Origin: Nitrosomonadales bacterium
Lineage (GTDB): Bacteria; Pseudomonadota; Gammaproteobacteria; Burkholderiales; Nitrosomonadaceae
Length of the DNA: 53,162 bases
Reading direction: 5' to 3'
Assembly: GCA_009886095.1 (NCBI GenBank)
Contig: VFJL01000025.1
Coordinates: 1-53,162, forward strand
Shown in pieces: positions 1 to 8,805 of the stretch. How positions within the stretch are numbered: the stretch's first letter is position 1; each line of letters begins with the position of its first letter. Under the pieces are notes generated by a model that was not told the DNA's origin, made no database searches, and worked only from the letters and a program-made list of their open reading frames with translations. The position numbers were made by a program, and so were the translations under genes.

Positions 1-550
1 CTGTGGTCAGAAGGGGAAGGCCGCTGGATGGATGCTGAAATAACGGAAGTGGCATCCATCTTCTTCCGGGGTAGCAGGGTCGGCATGTTATCGAAGATTT
101 ATTGACCAGTGCTGGAGACCCGTTCTGGGGGTGGGGAGACCACCGACTGCTGCGTATAAGGAAACGAAAGCGCAGCAGGCCGTAGCGGGAGTCGGAGGGG
201 TTCATAGTACCGTTTGAGTTCGAGGGACAACATAACCCCGGACGAGGGAAGGAACCCTGCTTTGTTCATGCAACCGAAAAGCCAAGGGTTAGGGGATTGC
301 CATCGTGCTGCTCACCCCAAGCAGTAACCAGGAAGCTAAGGAGGAAGCTGTGTGCCAAGGCCAAGCAAGAGCCGCCTGATTTTATATGCTTGAAGTTTAA
401 GCATAAGCGCGACTTCTTCTGTCGTGTGAGTAAATGGGGAGGTGAATGTGCGGGCCTTGGCGTGAAGAACATCGGAAAGCCGTGTGCGTTAATAGCGCAT
501 GCACGGTTTGATGAGGGAGGGCAGGTGAAAGCCTATTCTCTATTCTACCC
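1..550 (+). mobile_element. Group II intron remnant without maturase gene
   Basis: The 3' end of a group II intron is clear from domain V at 477-509. The stretch at about 180-290 resembles the RNA region that precedes the maturase ORF in bacterial group II introns (recognised from memory, not aligned). No reverse transcriptase reading frame exists: only about 190 bases separate that region from domain V, where a maturase of more than 400 codons would be expected. The element is therefore ORF-less, by internal deletion or as a form mobilised in trans. The window starts inside it, so the 5' end (GUGYG) cannot be checked. A short open frame at 297-554 reads through domain V and gives the ARFDEG string often mis-annotated as a protein at intron ends. 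Confidence 0.6.
477..550 (+). ncRNA. Group II intron domains V and VI
   Basis: Bases 477-509 fold as a canonical domain V. AGCCGTG pairs with CACGGTT, a two-base bulge (TG) follows on the 3' side, TGCG pairs with CGCA, and an A/T-rich loop closes the stem. The AGC catalytic triad lies at 478-480. The following G/A-rich then pyrimidine-rich stretch (510-550) fits domain VI, but the branch-point adenosine was not fixed with confidence. The exact 3' splice site is uncertain by a few bases. Confidence 0.7.
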
Positions 551-638
551 TTAATTCCCTTCTTAATTCCCTTGGCCCCTTAATTCCCTGATACAAGAAT
601 GGCTAGACATTATGTTTTTTAATTAATGGGTTGTTATA

Positions 639-3506
639 CTAGTGGCTCTGGCTGGCGCAAGCGGTATTGTTGCTACTCTTTGATGCTACTAACTGATCAA
701 AGAGTGCTTGCATCTCACTAATTTGCCTCAAGTGATTTGCAAAACGTATTGCATCCTCCAGTAATCCGCACTCGGCAAATTTGTTAATCAGCGACTTGAG
801 TTTGTCCTGAAAATCATATGTTGGCTTATGAGATTCGATGACTCTCTGGAAAATGGCGCTAATTACCTTTGGATTTTTCTCAACTAGTCGATCTAGGTCT
901 TCAATAAATTCTTGGGTGTTGTAATTCGTTTGGATGTGAGGAGCGACCGCTTTTAGTAAAACCTCTTCCCTGTCACTGACGGACTGAATATAACAACTCA
1001 GCCGGCTCAATGAGGATAGAAGTTTTACTGGCACCTCAGCAGATGCATCGCTCCAACTCAAACATCTTTCCCAATACTGAAGGATTCGCTCAACTTGAGC
1101 AGCCTCAATATCTTGGTTGCTAACCCTCCAAAAATAACTACTTGTTTCTTCAAGATCGTCCTCCTTGCCCAACTCAAACAAAATTGAGAACAGGGGGCCA
1201 TCGAGCTCTTCTTCTCCCCATAAGTAGGCAAGGGCAATTCTCTCGATGAGCTTTTCACGAGAGTGGCGCCCCTTGGGGTAACTTTTGAGTGCTTGCTCAA
1301 TAATTCCATTGTCATTTAGCAAGGAATATATCGGTCGTGTTGCTGGCCCATATGCAAGGCCTTCCAAGGCACATGCAAAATTTGCTGGGAATTGCTGTGA
1401 AAATACTTGATTAATATTGACTTGCAACCAGTTGTGATCCATGTAGTCAAGATTCGCGAGGTATGCCCCAGTTAATGTTGAAAACTCGTAATTAGTGTCC
1501 TTACATTTATTGAGTTCCTTATCAAAGGTTGGCTGCAATTGCGCCCATATGAGAGTATGGCCTTCTTGTGATCGATCACTCAATTGGCACGCTCTATGTG
1601 CATGGCTGTACATTGCCTCAATGGCTTTGCCTTTAGAGGTATTGATCGCTTGTGACATCGCGTCATCACGTACTTCTGATTCCGGCTCCAGTTTTTCAAG
1701 CATGCACTCTATCAGTAACCAAGCTCTAGGAAGAAGGTGCTCTGGATAGACCCTCTCATCATCCCTCGTACCAGAGCGGAGGAGCTCGGCGATCACTGAC
1801 GGTATCCAGTCCCGGTTTGGTGTGAAATCCCGATCTGAGACAACCTGCTCATTCCAGAAGCCCGCATCCTCAAGCAGTGACTCAAAGAAACTGATTATGA
1901 GCTCCCATGCATTGTTCCAGTCGATCTGTACCTGTTCGGTAGGGGTTGCCTCCCAAATGTGTTTGAAGCCGCTGATAATTCCGTATTGATAGGATCGCTT
2001 GGCATTCAGGAATTGTTGCAAGACTCGAAGGAATGGAAGGGGTCTAGCCTTAACGGCACCAACAAGCATATCGACTAAAGCCCTGGTAGTCGGGCCGCGC
2101 CAAGAATCAGTCTGTTGGAAAGCATTCAGTCGTTCGATGATACTTGCATCCTCCGCAAAGGAAATTAGTTCATTGATTGAATACGGGGACGGCCCCGGTC
2201 CTGTCCATGACTCCATGTAGGTAAGGAAGTCCGGGTGTTCATCAAGTTTCCCCAATGCGGTGTTGGATTGAAATTCTTCGTACCACTTGTCAGCAGGTTC
2301 AAAACCTTTTCCAGCTATTGATGAAAGCCACTTTCGCTGAACGTGCTTCAGATGACTGTCTGGATCGTCTTGTACGTCTGGGACAGGTATCTGCCGAATC
2401 GCCTCTATCGTTGCTGTCTTCTCGGCCTCGGTGAACATGGCAAAGCGGTTGTTCAGCAGTCCATATAGCTCATGCAGATGTCCATGGTTAAAGAGATTTG
2501 AATCAATGATAGCGAGGTAAATATCGTTCAAAACATCCCATCGCTGATTTAGAACATATATACCAATTCGCCGTACTACTTCAGACTCATCTCTGAAAAG
2601 TCCCAAAATATACGGTTTCGCGATTGAGGCGTCTTTATCCACCCAGGCCAACAAAACATCGCGTAGCCCCTCCACAAAACGATTCTCTGGACCATCCCAA
2701 GGATGATTCTGGTCATGATCTTCGATAGCGGGGCGAGATAGAAAACTTGCACCCTTGTACCCTTGCTTCTCAAATACATCACGAAGCCTGTCCAGAAATA
2801 TATCCGCAGCAGCACTTCCAGCTTTGGCACCAAAGGCTGGCGCATGATGTTGAATGAGTTCCTTGAGCCAGTAATCATCAACAACAGTCACAGGCTTCTT
2901 GCGGTCATCGCCCAACCCACTTTCGTCCTCCCATCGGATAGCAGTGCAGTGGCGGAGAACAATGCAAGCTTTTTCCCAATCTTCAGACTCATTGCTAGCA
3001 AGAAGTTTTTTTATGAGTCCTGTATCAAGTGCACTTCCCACTAACCCACGCTCGTATTTGCTATTCAACCAAGATGGGATCAACTCCAAGTCATCAACTG
3101 ATACAGCCGAAATCGGGACATTCCCCAAAATTTCCGCAAACATCCTATAGGTGTGATAGTTGTCACGAATACTGCCGTCATGATCACGGGCGCGGCTGAC
3201 ACTACGAACGACATTCATTACCTTGTCGGCAAGAAGGCAGTCATCCCTTTCACCTGCGACCTTTGACACTGCTTCAAGATAATTCAGTGCATACCAAAAT
3301 GGAATATGCACGTAACCTGGCTGATCTGCGGGTGTCGGGCCGGGATTATGATCCGGGGAAAAGAGTCCCGCCTCATTGAGGATATCAAAAAATTCTTCAT
3401 AATCAGTACGCTTCAGAAGCAGAGAAAATCCCCACTGTGCCTGCTCATTGCTTTCGGCCATGCGCTGAACGAATAGATTAATTTTTGTCGTAACTTGCAG
3501 GGTCAT
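639..3506 (-). CDS. Large helical protein, partner of the SIR2-like protein
   Basis: 955 residues with no motif I can name securely. The composition (many Leu, Ala, Glu, Trp and Arg in short amphipathic stretches) suggests an all-alpha, HEAT- or TPR-like repeat scaffold. There is no signal peptide or membrane segment, so it is probably cytosolic. Its ATG overlaps the stop of the SIR2-like gene (ATGA at 3503-3506), so the two proteins should be made together in a fixed ratio. In known antiphage systems a SIR2 effector is often fused to, or paired with, a large helical sensor such as the long C-terminal part of DSR proteins; by analogy this protein may sense the phage component or hold the SIR2 subunit inactive. 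The C-terminal part could belong to the DUF4020-type regions found with SIR2 proteins, but this needs a profile search. Function is inferred from context only. Confidence 0.8.
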   Translation of the reverse strand: MTLQVTTKINLFVQRMAESNEQAQWGFSLLLKRTDYEEFFDILNEAGLFSPDHNPGPTPADQPGYVHIPFWYALNYLEAVSKVAGERDDCLLADKVMNVVRSVSRARDHDGSIRDNYHTYRMFAEILGNVPISAVSVDDLELIPSWLNSKYERGLVGSALDTGLIKKLLASNESEDWEKACIVLRHCTAIRWEDESGLGDDRKKPVTVVDDYWLKELIQHHAPAFGAKAGSAAADIFLDRLRDVFEKQGYKGASFLSRPAIEDHDQNHPWDGPENRFVEGLRDVLLAWVDKDASIAKPYILGLFRDESEVVRRIGIYVLNQRWDVLNDIYLAIIDSNLFNHGHLHELYGLLNNRFAMFTEAEKTATIEAIRQIPVPDVQDDPDSHLKHVQRKWLSSIAGKGFEPADKWYEEFQSNTALGKLDEHPDFLTYMESWTGPGPSPYSINELISFAEDASIIERLNAFQQTDSWRGPTTRALVDMLVGAVKARPLPFLRVLQQFLNAKRSYQYGIISGFKHIWEATPTEQVQIDWNNAWELIISFFESLLEDAGFWNEQVVSDRDFTPNRDWIPSVIAELLRSGTRDDERVYPEHLLPRAWLLIECMLEKLEPESEVRDDAMSQAINTSKGKAIEAMYSHAHRACQLSDRSQEGHTLIWAQLQPTFDKELNKCKDTNYEFSTLTGAYLANLDYMDHNWLQVNINQVFSQQFPANFACALEGLAYGPATRPIYSLLNDNGIIEQALKSYPKGRHSREKLIERIALAYLWGEEELDGPLFSILFELGKEDDLEETSSYFWRVSNQDIEAAQVERILQYWERCLSWSDASAEVPVKLLSSLSRLSCYIQSVSDREEVLLKAVAPHIQTNYNTQEFIEDLDRLVEKNPKVISAIFQRVIESHKPTYDFQDKLKSLINKFAECGLLEDAIRFANHLRQISEMQALFDQLVASKSSNNTACASQSH

Positions 3507-4495
3507 GGCAACAGATCCTCCATCTCACGACGCTTAGCCAAGGCCAATGGTGGGCCCGATGGAAGCAGCTCTCTGGAAAAATATCGGACGACATCGACTA
3601 GCTGATCCCAATCGCGCTCATCCCGCGAATATGGTATCAAACCGATCCCGAACTGACGAAAATAGCCCTCCAGGCTGCGAGCAAGCTCAATCTCATGAGA
3701 GAAAAATCCTTGCAACACATAGTGCTGAGGCTCCTCATCAGAAATGGCTGGTTTTTCAATCCCCTTCTGCACCACGTATTCGAGAATTTCCAATTCATGA
3801 AGCCCATAACCAATGAACAGGACGTTTTTTGACTTAAATAGCACCTCAAGAAATGTCAGAAATGGATTCTCATGATTTCTTCCCCCGTCGATACGATGGC
3901 TTGAGTAGCGTTCCAAGTAATCCACGGTTGTGAGCACCATGCTCTCGCGGTCCAAAACTGAGCCATGAATGTGGAACACAGCGTTGGGGATGTCTAAATT
4001 CTCAGCGGTGATATCGGCGTGCTTATAGAAAAGTTTGCGATCTGGAACTACGGATAATGAGGATGCCGCTTCACCACTAGCATCGAGTGTGACAGGAGTG
4101 GGAATGTCCAGCCATTCATCGTAATTTGTTGTCACGAACATAGTAGCCAGACTCGATATGTCGGCATACACCTTATCCCCGATAGATCTTCTCGACTCTG
4201 TCGGCAATAGCAACTCTTTGAATGCGATAGGAAGCTCGTATTTATGTTCAAATTCCAAAGCAACAGAAAGCTTGACCCGAGTCGGCAGCGTGGAAATCTG
4301 ATCCAGTTGCGCATGACTTAACTTTCCTTTATCGACAAAAAACTTTAGGGCGGCATCCGCAAACTCACTCCACCCGGGACACCCACCGATTTTAGAAAGC
4401 CCAGCACCAATGAAGGGCACGATCTTTGTTCGTTGAATAGCAGCAAGCCGCAGCGCATCAGGGATCCTTGGAATGGGCTCAATCTTCTCAATCAT
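3503..4495 (-). CDS. SIR2-like NAD-binding protein, putative defence effector
   Basis: 330 residues from the chosen ATG at 4495. A longer frame reaches 4594, but its N-terminus is Arg/Pro-rich and unlike the family. SIR2 hallmarks appear in order: GAGLS (about 30-34, NAD-binding loop), TTNYD (122-126), HIHGS (175-179, catalytic His region) and a GYGL segment (229-232). This is the SIR2_2-like layout seen in antiphage proteins that hydrolyse NAD+, rather than a zinc-containing deacetylase: no Cys4 zinc module is visible. The stop overlaps the start of the 955-residue partner by four bases. A 37-codon ORF ends one base before its start. A NADase effector that kills infected cells is the most likely role, inferred from family and operon form; enzymatic activity cannot be read from sequence. 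Confidence 0.85.
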   Translation of the reverse strand: MIEKIEPIPRIPDALRLAAIQRTKIVPFIGAGLSKIGGCPGWSEFADAALKFFVDKGKLSHAQLDQISTLPTRVKLSVALEFEHKYELPIAFKELLLPTESRRSIGDKVYADISSLATMFVTTNYDEWLDIPTPVTLDASGEAASSLSVVPDRKLFYKHADITAENLDIPNAVFHIHGSVLDRESMVLTTVDYLERYSSHRIDGGRNHENPFLTFLEVLFKSKNVLFIGYGLHELEILEYVVQKGIEKPAISDEEPQHYVLQGFFSHEIELARSLEGYFRQFGIGLIPYSRDERDWDQLVDVVRYFSRELLPSGPPLALAKRREMEDLLP

Positions 4496-4496
4496 G

Positions 4497-4610
4497 TTAA
4501 ATCTCAACCAAAGAGATCTCCGTGTATGCCTCCGTCCTTGGTTTTGCAGTTTTGGTTTTCGAAGGTAGTAACAGCTTGGGCGGGGGTGCGGCAATCTTGG
4601 TGGTAACCAT
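4497..4610 (-). CDS. 37-codon ORF leading the SIR2 operon
   Basis: The frame starts at ATG 4610, preceded by a good ribosome binding site (GAAGGA five bases upstream), and ends TAA at 4497-4499. A single base separates that stop from the ATG of the SIR2-like gene, which itself has only a weak Shine-Dalgarno sequence. The peptide is basic and Pro/Lys/Thr-rich with no recognisable domain. It may be a leader peptide that feeds ribosomes into the SIR2 gene by re-initiation, a small third component of the system, or the last part of a lost gene. The strong binding site and tight spacing argue that it is translated. Confidence 0.4.
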   Translation of the reverse strand: MVTTKIAAPPPKLLLPSKTKTAKPRTEAYTEISLVEI

Positions 4611-4644
4611 CGTTTTCCTTCAACCAGCGTTCGTCATGTGAATG

Positions 4645-4661
4645 TACAGTAATGTACTGTA
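4645..4661. promoter_or_regulatory. Palindromic operator candidate upstream of the SIR2 operon
   Basis: TACAGTA-ATG-TACTGTA is a perfect 7-bp inverted repeat with a 3-base spacer, 35 bases upstream of the first ORF of the SIR2 operon. On the minus strand TTGGAT (4678-4683), 17 bases and TACATT give a plausible sigma-70 promoter whose -10 lies inside the palindrome, so a bound dimeric repressor would block it. No regulator gene is adjacent. Confidence 0.4.
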
Positions 4662-4770
4662 GTGTCCGGCATAATCCAAATGAATTGATTCGACCTTACC
4701 TGGGGTAACGAACACTTACACTTATCCTGTACTACTCACCGATCCTTGCTTTCAACCATGTTCACTATAA

Positions 4771-4959
4771 CCAGAAGAGGCACAAAACATTTTTGAGTTA
4801 TTGACGCAATGGAAAATCGCGCCCTACGATGATTTTAAGAGGAAGCTGCCTGACTGGACACCGAAAGTAATTATCGACAGCTTCAGTACCGACAAAAATA
4901 AAATCGATGGTGAGATTCTGGATGGTAGGGCATCCCTTTCAGAAGCGGTATTACGTTGA
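4771..4959 (+). pseudogene. Fragment of an unknown protein gene
   Basis: An open stretch of 62 codons runs from just after a TAA (4768-4770) to TGA 4957-4959. The translation is protein-like (for example KIAPYDDFKRKLPDW and a later FSTDKNKIDGEIL segment), but there is no ATG start and no ribosome binding site. It reads as the debris of a larger gene left beside the SIR2 operon. I do not recognise the family. The rest of the gap between the SIR2 operon and the DUF4197 gene (4611-5065) holds only the operon promoter region and this fragment. Confidence 0.35.
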
Positions 4960-5065
4960 TGCCATGGGGACTAACTGTTCATATAAGCGTGAGTGGAGAG
5001 TATCCTCGAGTAATAAATGTTGCGTATGGCAGCTTCGCGCTATTCCAGCCACATGACGCAAGTTT

Positions 5066-5863
5066 TTACTTGAGCGTACTAAATACTTCCCGCAGCAGCT
5101 TGTTACCCTGACCCAGCGGGTCTTTGCGGATGGCGCGCTCTTCTTCCGCCATCATCAGAAAGTAACCATCCAGGATTTTTTGTGTCAGGTAGTTCTCGAC
5201 GTCTACCTCTTTTTCTGTCACCAAGCCTAACTTCACGCCCCTGCGGATAAACTCGTTGAGTTGGTTGAGTAGCCCTGACTGGGCAATTTCTTTTCTCACA
5301 ATAGGCAGGAGTTTTTCGGCGAGAGGGTCCGAGGTGGCTTCGCGGAAGTATTCGGTGGCCGCATCATCGTCGCCGCCAAGTATTCCTTTGGCATCTGCTA
5401 CCGTCATTTTTCTCACGGCATCTACCAGCAATATCATGGCTTCAGGCGCTGCTGCCGCCGCCGTGCGATTCATGGCGATGATCAATGCATCAGCCTGTTT
5501 TTTCATGCCGAAACTGCGCATCATCCCTTCCGCTTTTTGCAGCGACTTGGGCAGCGGAATCTTAACCTTAGGGTTGTTGAGGAATCCATCGCTTGCCGCT
5601 AGCTTGGCTAACGCCGTATTGACGCCCTGGGTGAGCGCCTGCTTCATGCCATCGACGGCCTCCACGTTGGAAATGGAGTCGGCTCCAGCAGCGAATACGG
5701 GTGGGGAAAGGAGGAGTAAAACAAGAAAAGCGCTAGTGGTACGCATCGACCGGTAGCTTTTGCCGTTCCAATTAGCAATGGAAACGATGGCTAAACTGCC
5801 TCCTATGCTGGTTTTCGGAGATGCTGTTTCCCGACGGGCGGGATCGAGGTATAGGGTTGGCAT
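5066..5863 (-). CDS. DUF4197 family exported protein
   Basis: The body matches the DUF4197 family: an N-terminal region on tandem Ala/Leu helices, then the conserved stretch around DADALIIAMNRTAAAAAPEA-like sequence and a C-terminal YLTQKILDGYF segment. These proteins are predicted to be exported and their function is unknown. Two starts are possible. ATG 5863 has an excellent binding site (GGGGAG, five bases upstream) but gives a 39-residue extension. Internal ATG 5746 starts a textbook signal peptide (MRTTSAFLVLLLLSPPVFAA) but lacks a clear binding site. It follows lipA by 20 bases, so co-transcription with the lip genes is likely. Confidence 0.75.
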   Translation of the reverse strand: MPTLYLDPARRETASPKTSIGGSLAIVSIANWNGKSYRSMRTTSAFLVLLLLSPPVFAAGADSISNVEAVDGMKQALTQGVNTALAKLAASDGFLNNPKVKIPLPKSLQKAEGMMRSFGMKKQADALIIAMNRTAAAAAPEAMILLVDAVRKMTVADAKGILGGDDDAATEYFREATSDPLAEKLLPIVRKEIAQSGLLNQLNEFIRRGVKLGLVTEKEVDVENYLTQKILDGYFLMMAEEERAIRKDPLGQGNKLLREVFSTLK

Positions 5864-5883
5864 CTTATCTCCCCAGGTATTCC

Positions 5884-6822
5884 TTATATCACACCGGCTT
5901 CATGCGCTTGCTGGTCGGCATGGTAGCTGGAGCGCACCATCGGTCCGCAGGCGGCATGGCTGAAGCCCATCGCCATGGCGGCACGTTCGAATTCCTTGAA
6001 GCCTTCTGGCGGCACATAACGCAACACCGGCAGATGTCCGGTACTGGGTTGCAGGTATTGGCCGATTGTGAGCATCTCGACATTGTGTTTACGCAAGTCA
6101 CGCAACACTTCCAGGATTTCCTCGTCGGTTTCACCCAGGCCCAGCATCAACCCGGATTTGGTGGGAATTGCGGGAAATCGTGCTTTGAAATCCTGTAGTA
6201 ATTTCAGCGAATGGACATAATCTGCACCGGGGCGGCACTGCTTGTAGAGGCGCCGCACGGTTTCGAGATTATGATTCAGCACGTCAGGCGGGCAGGTAGA
6301 TAATTTTTCCAGCGCGACTTCCAGTCGGCCACGGAAATCCGGTACCAGGATTTCGATTTTTGTCTGTGGCGAATGCGCGCGCACCTGACGGATACAATCG
6401 GCAAAATGCTGGGCGCCACCGTCGCGCAGGTCGTCGCGGTCGACGCTGGTGATGACGACGTATTTCAGCTTCATGGCGGCGATCGATTGTGCCAGATGCA
6501 GTGGCTCCTCGGCATCTGGTGGCCGTGGTTTGCCGTGCGCCACATCGCAGAACGGGCAGCGCCTGGTGCAGAGATCGCCCAGGATCATGAAGGTGGCGGT
6601 ACCCTTGCCGAAGCACTCGCCGATGTTGGGGCAGGAGGCTTCTTCACACACCGTGTGCAGCTTCTGTTCGCGCAGGATGCGTTTGACTTCGTAGAACTCC
6701 TGGCTATTGGAGGAGCGCACCCGTATCCACGACGGTTTGCGCAGCAGCTCAGTCTGCGGAACGATCTTGATCGGGTTGCGCGCGGTTTTATCCGCGCCTT
6801 TTTGGCGGGTTTCAGTGGTCAT
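5884..6822 (-). CDS. lipA: Lipoyl synthase
   Basis: 312 residues, the usual length. It inserts two sulfur atoms into protein-bound octanoyl groups, completing lipoate on the 2-oxoacid dehydrogenases and glycine cleavage H protein. Both iron-sulfur cluster motifs are present: Cys59-X4-Cys64-X5-Cys70 for the auxiliary cluster consumed as sulfur donor, and Cys85-X3-Cys89-X2-Cys92 for the radical SAM cluster. The start at 6822 overlaps the 3' end of lipB by 11 bases, showing tight coupling with the octanoyl transfer step. Last clearly named gene of the dacC-dat-ybeD-lipB-lipA series. Confidence 0.97.
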   Translation of the reverse strand: MTTETRQKGADKTARNPIKIVPQTELLRKPSWIRVRSSNSQEFYEVKRILREQKLHTVCEEASCPNIGECFGKGTATFMILGDLCTRRCPFCDVAHGKPRPPDAEEPLHLAQSIAAMKLKYVVITSVDRDDLRDGGAQHFADCIRQVRAHSPQTKIEILVPDFRGRLEVALEKLSTCPPDVLNHNLETVRRLYKQCRPGADYVHSLKLLQDFKARFPAIPTKSGLMLGLGETDEEILEVLRDLRKHNVEMLTIGQYLQPSTGHLPVLRYVPPEGFKEFERAAMAMGFSHAACGPMVRSSYHADQQAHEAGVI

Positions 6823-7483
6823 GATTAGGAGAATATTTTTCTTCGATAATTCTTGTCTGTAATTTTTCTGCGAGCCGGTTGCTCAATGTCTCAAGTCCAT
6901 CGGCTATTCCGAGGTCATACGTTTGAGTTACCTGCAACCCTGCATAGCCACAGGGATTAATCGCAGCAAACGGGGTCAGGTCCATATGCACGTTGAGTGC
7001 CAGGCCATGATAACAGCAGCCATGTTTTATTTTCAGACCTAGCGCCGCGATTTTAGCGCCATTCACATATACGCCGGGTGCATCTGTGCGACCTTCTGCG
7101 CTGATGTGATAATCCTGCAGCAAGTCTATCACGGCGCCTTCCATTGTTCTGACCAGTTCACGTATACCGAGTTTATGCCGGCGTATGTCCAGCAGCAGAT
7201 AGGCAACAATCTGACCGGGGCCATGGTAAGTGATTTGTCCACCACGGTCAGTCCTGATCACGTCAATGCCGTTGGTATAGAGCAGGTGCTCCGGCTTGCC
7301 CGCTACCCCCTGGGTATAAACCGGTGGGTGCTGCAACAGCCAGATTTCATCAGGCGTATCCTGAGTGCGGGAGGCAGTGAAATCTTTCATTGCCTGCCAT
7401 GTGGGTAGATAGTCCACTACACCGCAGTATCTGATTCCAAGTTCTGAACTTTCAGTTTCTGATGCCAGGCAGAGGGTATTCAT
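6812..7483 (-). CDS. lipB: Octanoyltransferase LipB
   Basis: Transfers octanoate from acyl carrier protein to the lipoyl domains, the first step of lipoate synthesis. Family signatures: the [12 protein letters not shown] block near residue 80, the Lys of GAKIAALGL and the catalytic Cys of INPCGY. The frame opens further upstream with TTG 7495, which overlaps the ybeD stop, but ATG 7483 is placed like the start of homologues and is preferred here; neither has a strong binding site. It overlaps lipA downstream by 11 bases. Cytosolic. Confidence 0.95.
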   Translation of the reverse strand: MNTLCLASETESSELGIRYCGVVDYLPTWQAMKDFTASRTQDTPDEIWLLQHPPVYTQGVAGKPEHLLYTNGIDVIRTDRGGQITYHGPGQIVAYLLLDIRRHKLGIRELVRTMEGAVIDLLQDYHISAEGRTDAPGVYVNGAKIAALGLKIKHGCCYHGLALNVHMDLTPFAAINPCGYAGLQVTQTYDLGIADGLETLSNRLAEKLQTRIIEEKYSPNHDH

Positions 7484-7491
7484 CTCAAGCT

Positions 7492-7806
7492 TCAAAGTGA
7501 CATCACCACCGATGGATGGTCACACAATTCCTGATAGAGCGCATCCAGTTGAGTGCGGGAAACAGCACGGATGGTGCAGGTAAGGCTCAGATAGGTACCT
7601 TTTTTGCTGATTTTTATTGCCATACTGGCATCGTCGAAATCAGGGGCATGACGTTTCACGATCGTCAACACCGTTTGGGTAAAGCTTTGCTGGATAAGGT
7701 TTTGCTCATTACAAGCAGTTGCTGGCGCCGGTGACGTATCCGCGTGTCCCATAATCTTGATGGGAAAGTCGCAGGGGTATTCGATCAGTGTAGATGGGTC
7801 AGCCAT
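7492..7806 (-). CDS. ybeD: DUF493 / YbeD family protein
   Basis: 104 residues of the YbeD (DUF493) family, a small alpha-beta protein with an ACT-like fold. The N-terminal LIEYPCDFPIKIMG block is typical. The molecular role is not established; the gene is almost always placed between dacA/dat and lipB, which suggests a regulatory or housekeeping link to lipoate metabolism. It runs into lipB with a 4-base overlap. A copy of the intergenic repeat family lies directly over its upstream region. Confidence 0.9.
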   Translation of the reverse strand: MADPSTLIEYPCDFPIKIMGHADTSPAPATACNEQNLIQQSFTQTVLTIVKRHAPDFDDASMAIKISKKGTYLSLTCTIRAVSRTQLDALYQELCDHPSVVMSL

Positions 7807-7872
7807 ACGCTACGCCTACATTTTTTATTCCAACCTCGCCCTGTTTGGAACTTTGAATTTTTAGAGGTACCC
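7803..7872 (+). repeat. Intergenic repeat copy 1 (partial)
   Basis: Right half of the dispersed repeat family. It shares CTACATTTTTTATTCC and the end GGAACTTTGAATTTTTAGAG with the copies at 41517-41608 and 39824-39963 (reverse). It lies between dat and ybeD, so it is inside what should be one transcript, and it reaches the ATG of ybeD. Confidence 0.6.
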
Positions 7873-7908
7873 ATAAGTTTTTAGCGCAGACGTTTTGGCA
7901 ACCCCACT

Positions 7909-8769
7909 TCATGGGGCAGGGGTGTCGCCGCGCATTACCGTGACCTTATAATTCTGGTAGAGCTGGTACAGCTGTGTAAACACTTCCCCCGGACTGCCGT
8001 CACCTACCGGTTTGCCGTCAAGACGAGTGATGGGCATGATTTCCTTGGTGGAGGAGGTTAGCAGCAGCTCCTGGGCAGTGCGTACTTCATATTCAGAGAC
8101 TTCTCTCACCTCGTAGGGAATGTCATGTGCGGCAGCCAGTTCCAGTACGACATCGTAGGTAATGCCGGGCAGCATCAGATGATTCTTTGGTGGCGCCAAC
8201 AGAACTCCATCTTTCACCACGAAAATATTGCTGGCCGCACCCTCGGTCATAAAGCCCTCCCGCAGTAGCATGGTTTCTACCGCACCCACGTCTACCGCCA
8301 TCTGGCGTAGCAATATGTTAGGTAGCAGCGAAATCGCCTTGATATCGCAGCGCAACCAGCGGTTGTCGCTGGCGGTGATGGCAGCAACACCGGTGGCAAG
8401 CAGCTCCTGTGGCGGAGTCAGCAGCGGGTTACTCATGATAAATACTGTGGGCGCGACACCTTTGGGGAAAGCGTGATCGCGCTTGGCCACGCCGCGCGTG
8501 ATGTGTAAGTAAAGATATTGATCGTCACTCTCGTTAGCGGCAATGAGTTGTTCCAACAGACCGCTCCACTCGGCGTCGGAATGTGGATTTTTTATACGAA
8601 TGCCGTCGAGGCTGTGCTGCAAGCGGCGCAGATGCTCAGCCAGCCGGAAAGGCCTGCGCGAATATACGGGGATCACTTCGTACACGCCGTCACCAAAAAT
8701 GAAACCTCGATCCAGCACCGGAATGCGTGCTTCTTCGATAGGCATGAAGTCGCCATTAAGATAAATCAT
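7909..8769 (-). CDS. dat: D-amino acid aminotransferase (class IV)
   Basis: 286 residues of the fold-type IV PLP aminotransferases (D-alanine aminotransferase / IlvE / PabC group). Seen: the RGF-FGDGVYEVI block at 21-33, the PLP lysine K144 in CDIKAISLLPN, and Glu176 in TEGAASNIF, which binds the PLP ring nitrogen. The overall form, and its position beside a D-Ala-D-Ala carboxypeptidase, favour D-amino acid transamination, linking D-alanine and D-glutamate pools to peptidoglycan. A branched-chain or 4-amino-4-deoxychorismate activity cannot be fully excluded. Confidence 0.87.
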   Translation of the reverse strand: MIYLNGDFMPIEEARIPVLDRGFIFGDGVYEVIPVYSRRPFRLAEHLRRLQHSLDGIRIKNPHSDAEWSGLLEQLIAANESDDQYLYLHITRGVAKRDHAFPKGVAPTVFIMSNPLLTPPQELLATGVAAITASDNRWLRCDIKAISLLPNILLRQMAVDVGAVETMLLREGFMTEGAASNIFVVKDGVLLAPPKNHLMLPGITYDVVLELAAAHDIPYEVREVSEYEVRTAQELLLTSSTKEIMPITRLDGKPVGDGSPGEVFTQLYQLYQNYKVTVMRGDTPAP

Positions 8770-8805
8770 ACTGATCCTTAAAGGTTTTTGCAGTGGAAAA
8801 TCAGG

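Noticed and set aside
297-554. 85-codon ORF in the group II intron
   Set aside because: Its C-terminus is simply translated intron domain V/VI; the N-terminal part is not protein-like.
4645-4661. LexA box reading of the SIR2 palindrome
   Set aside because: Spacing and half-sites do not match the CTGT-N8-ACAG form.
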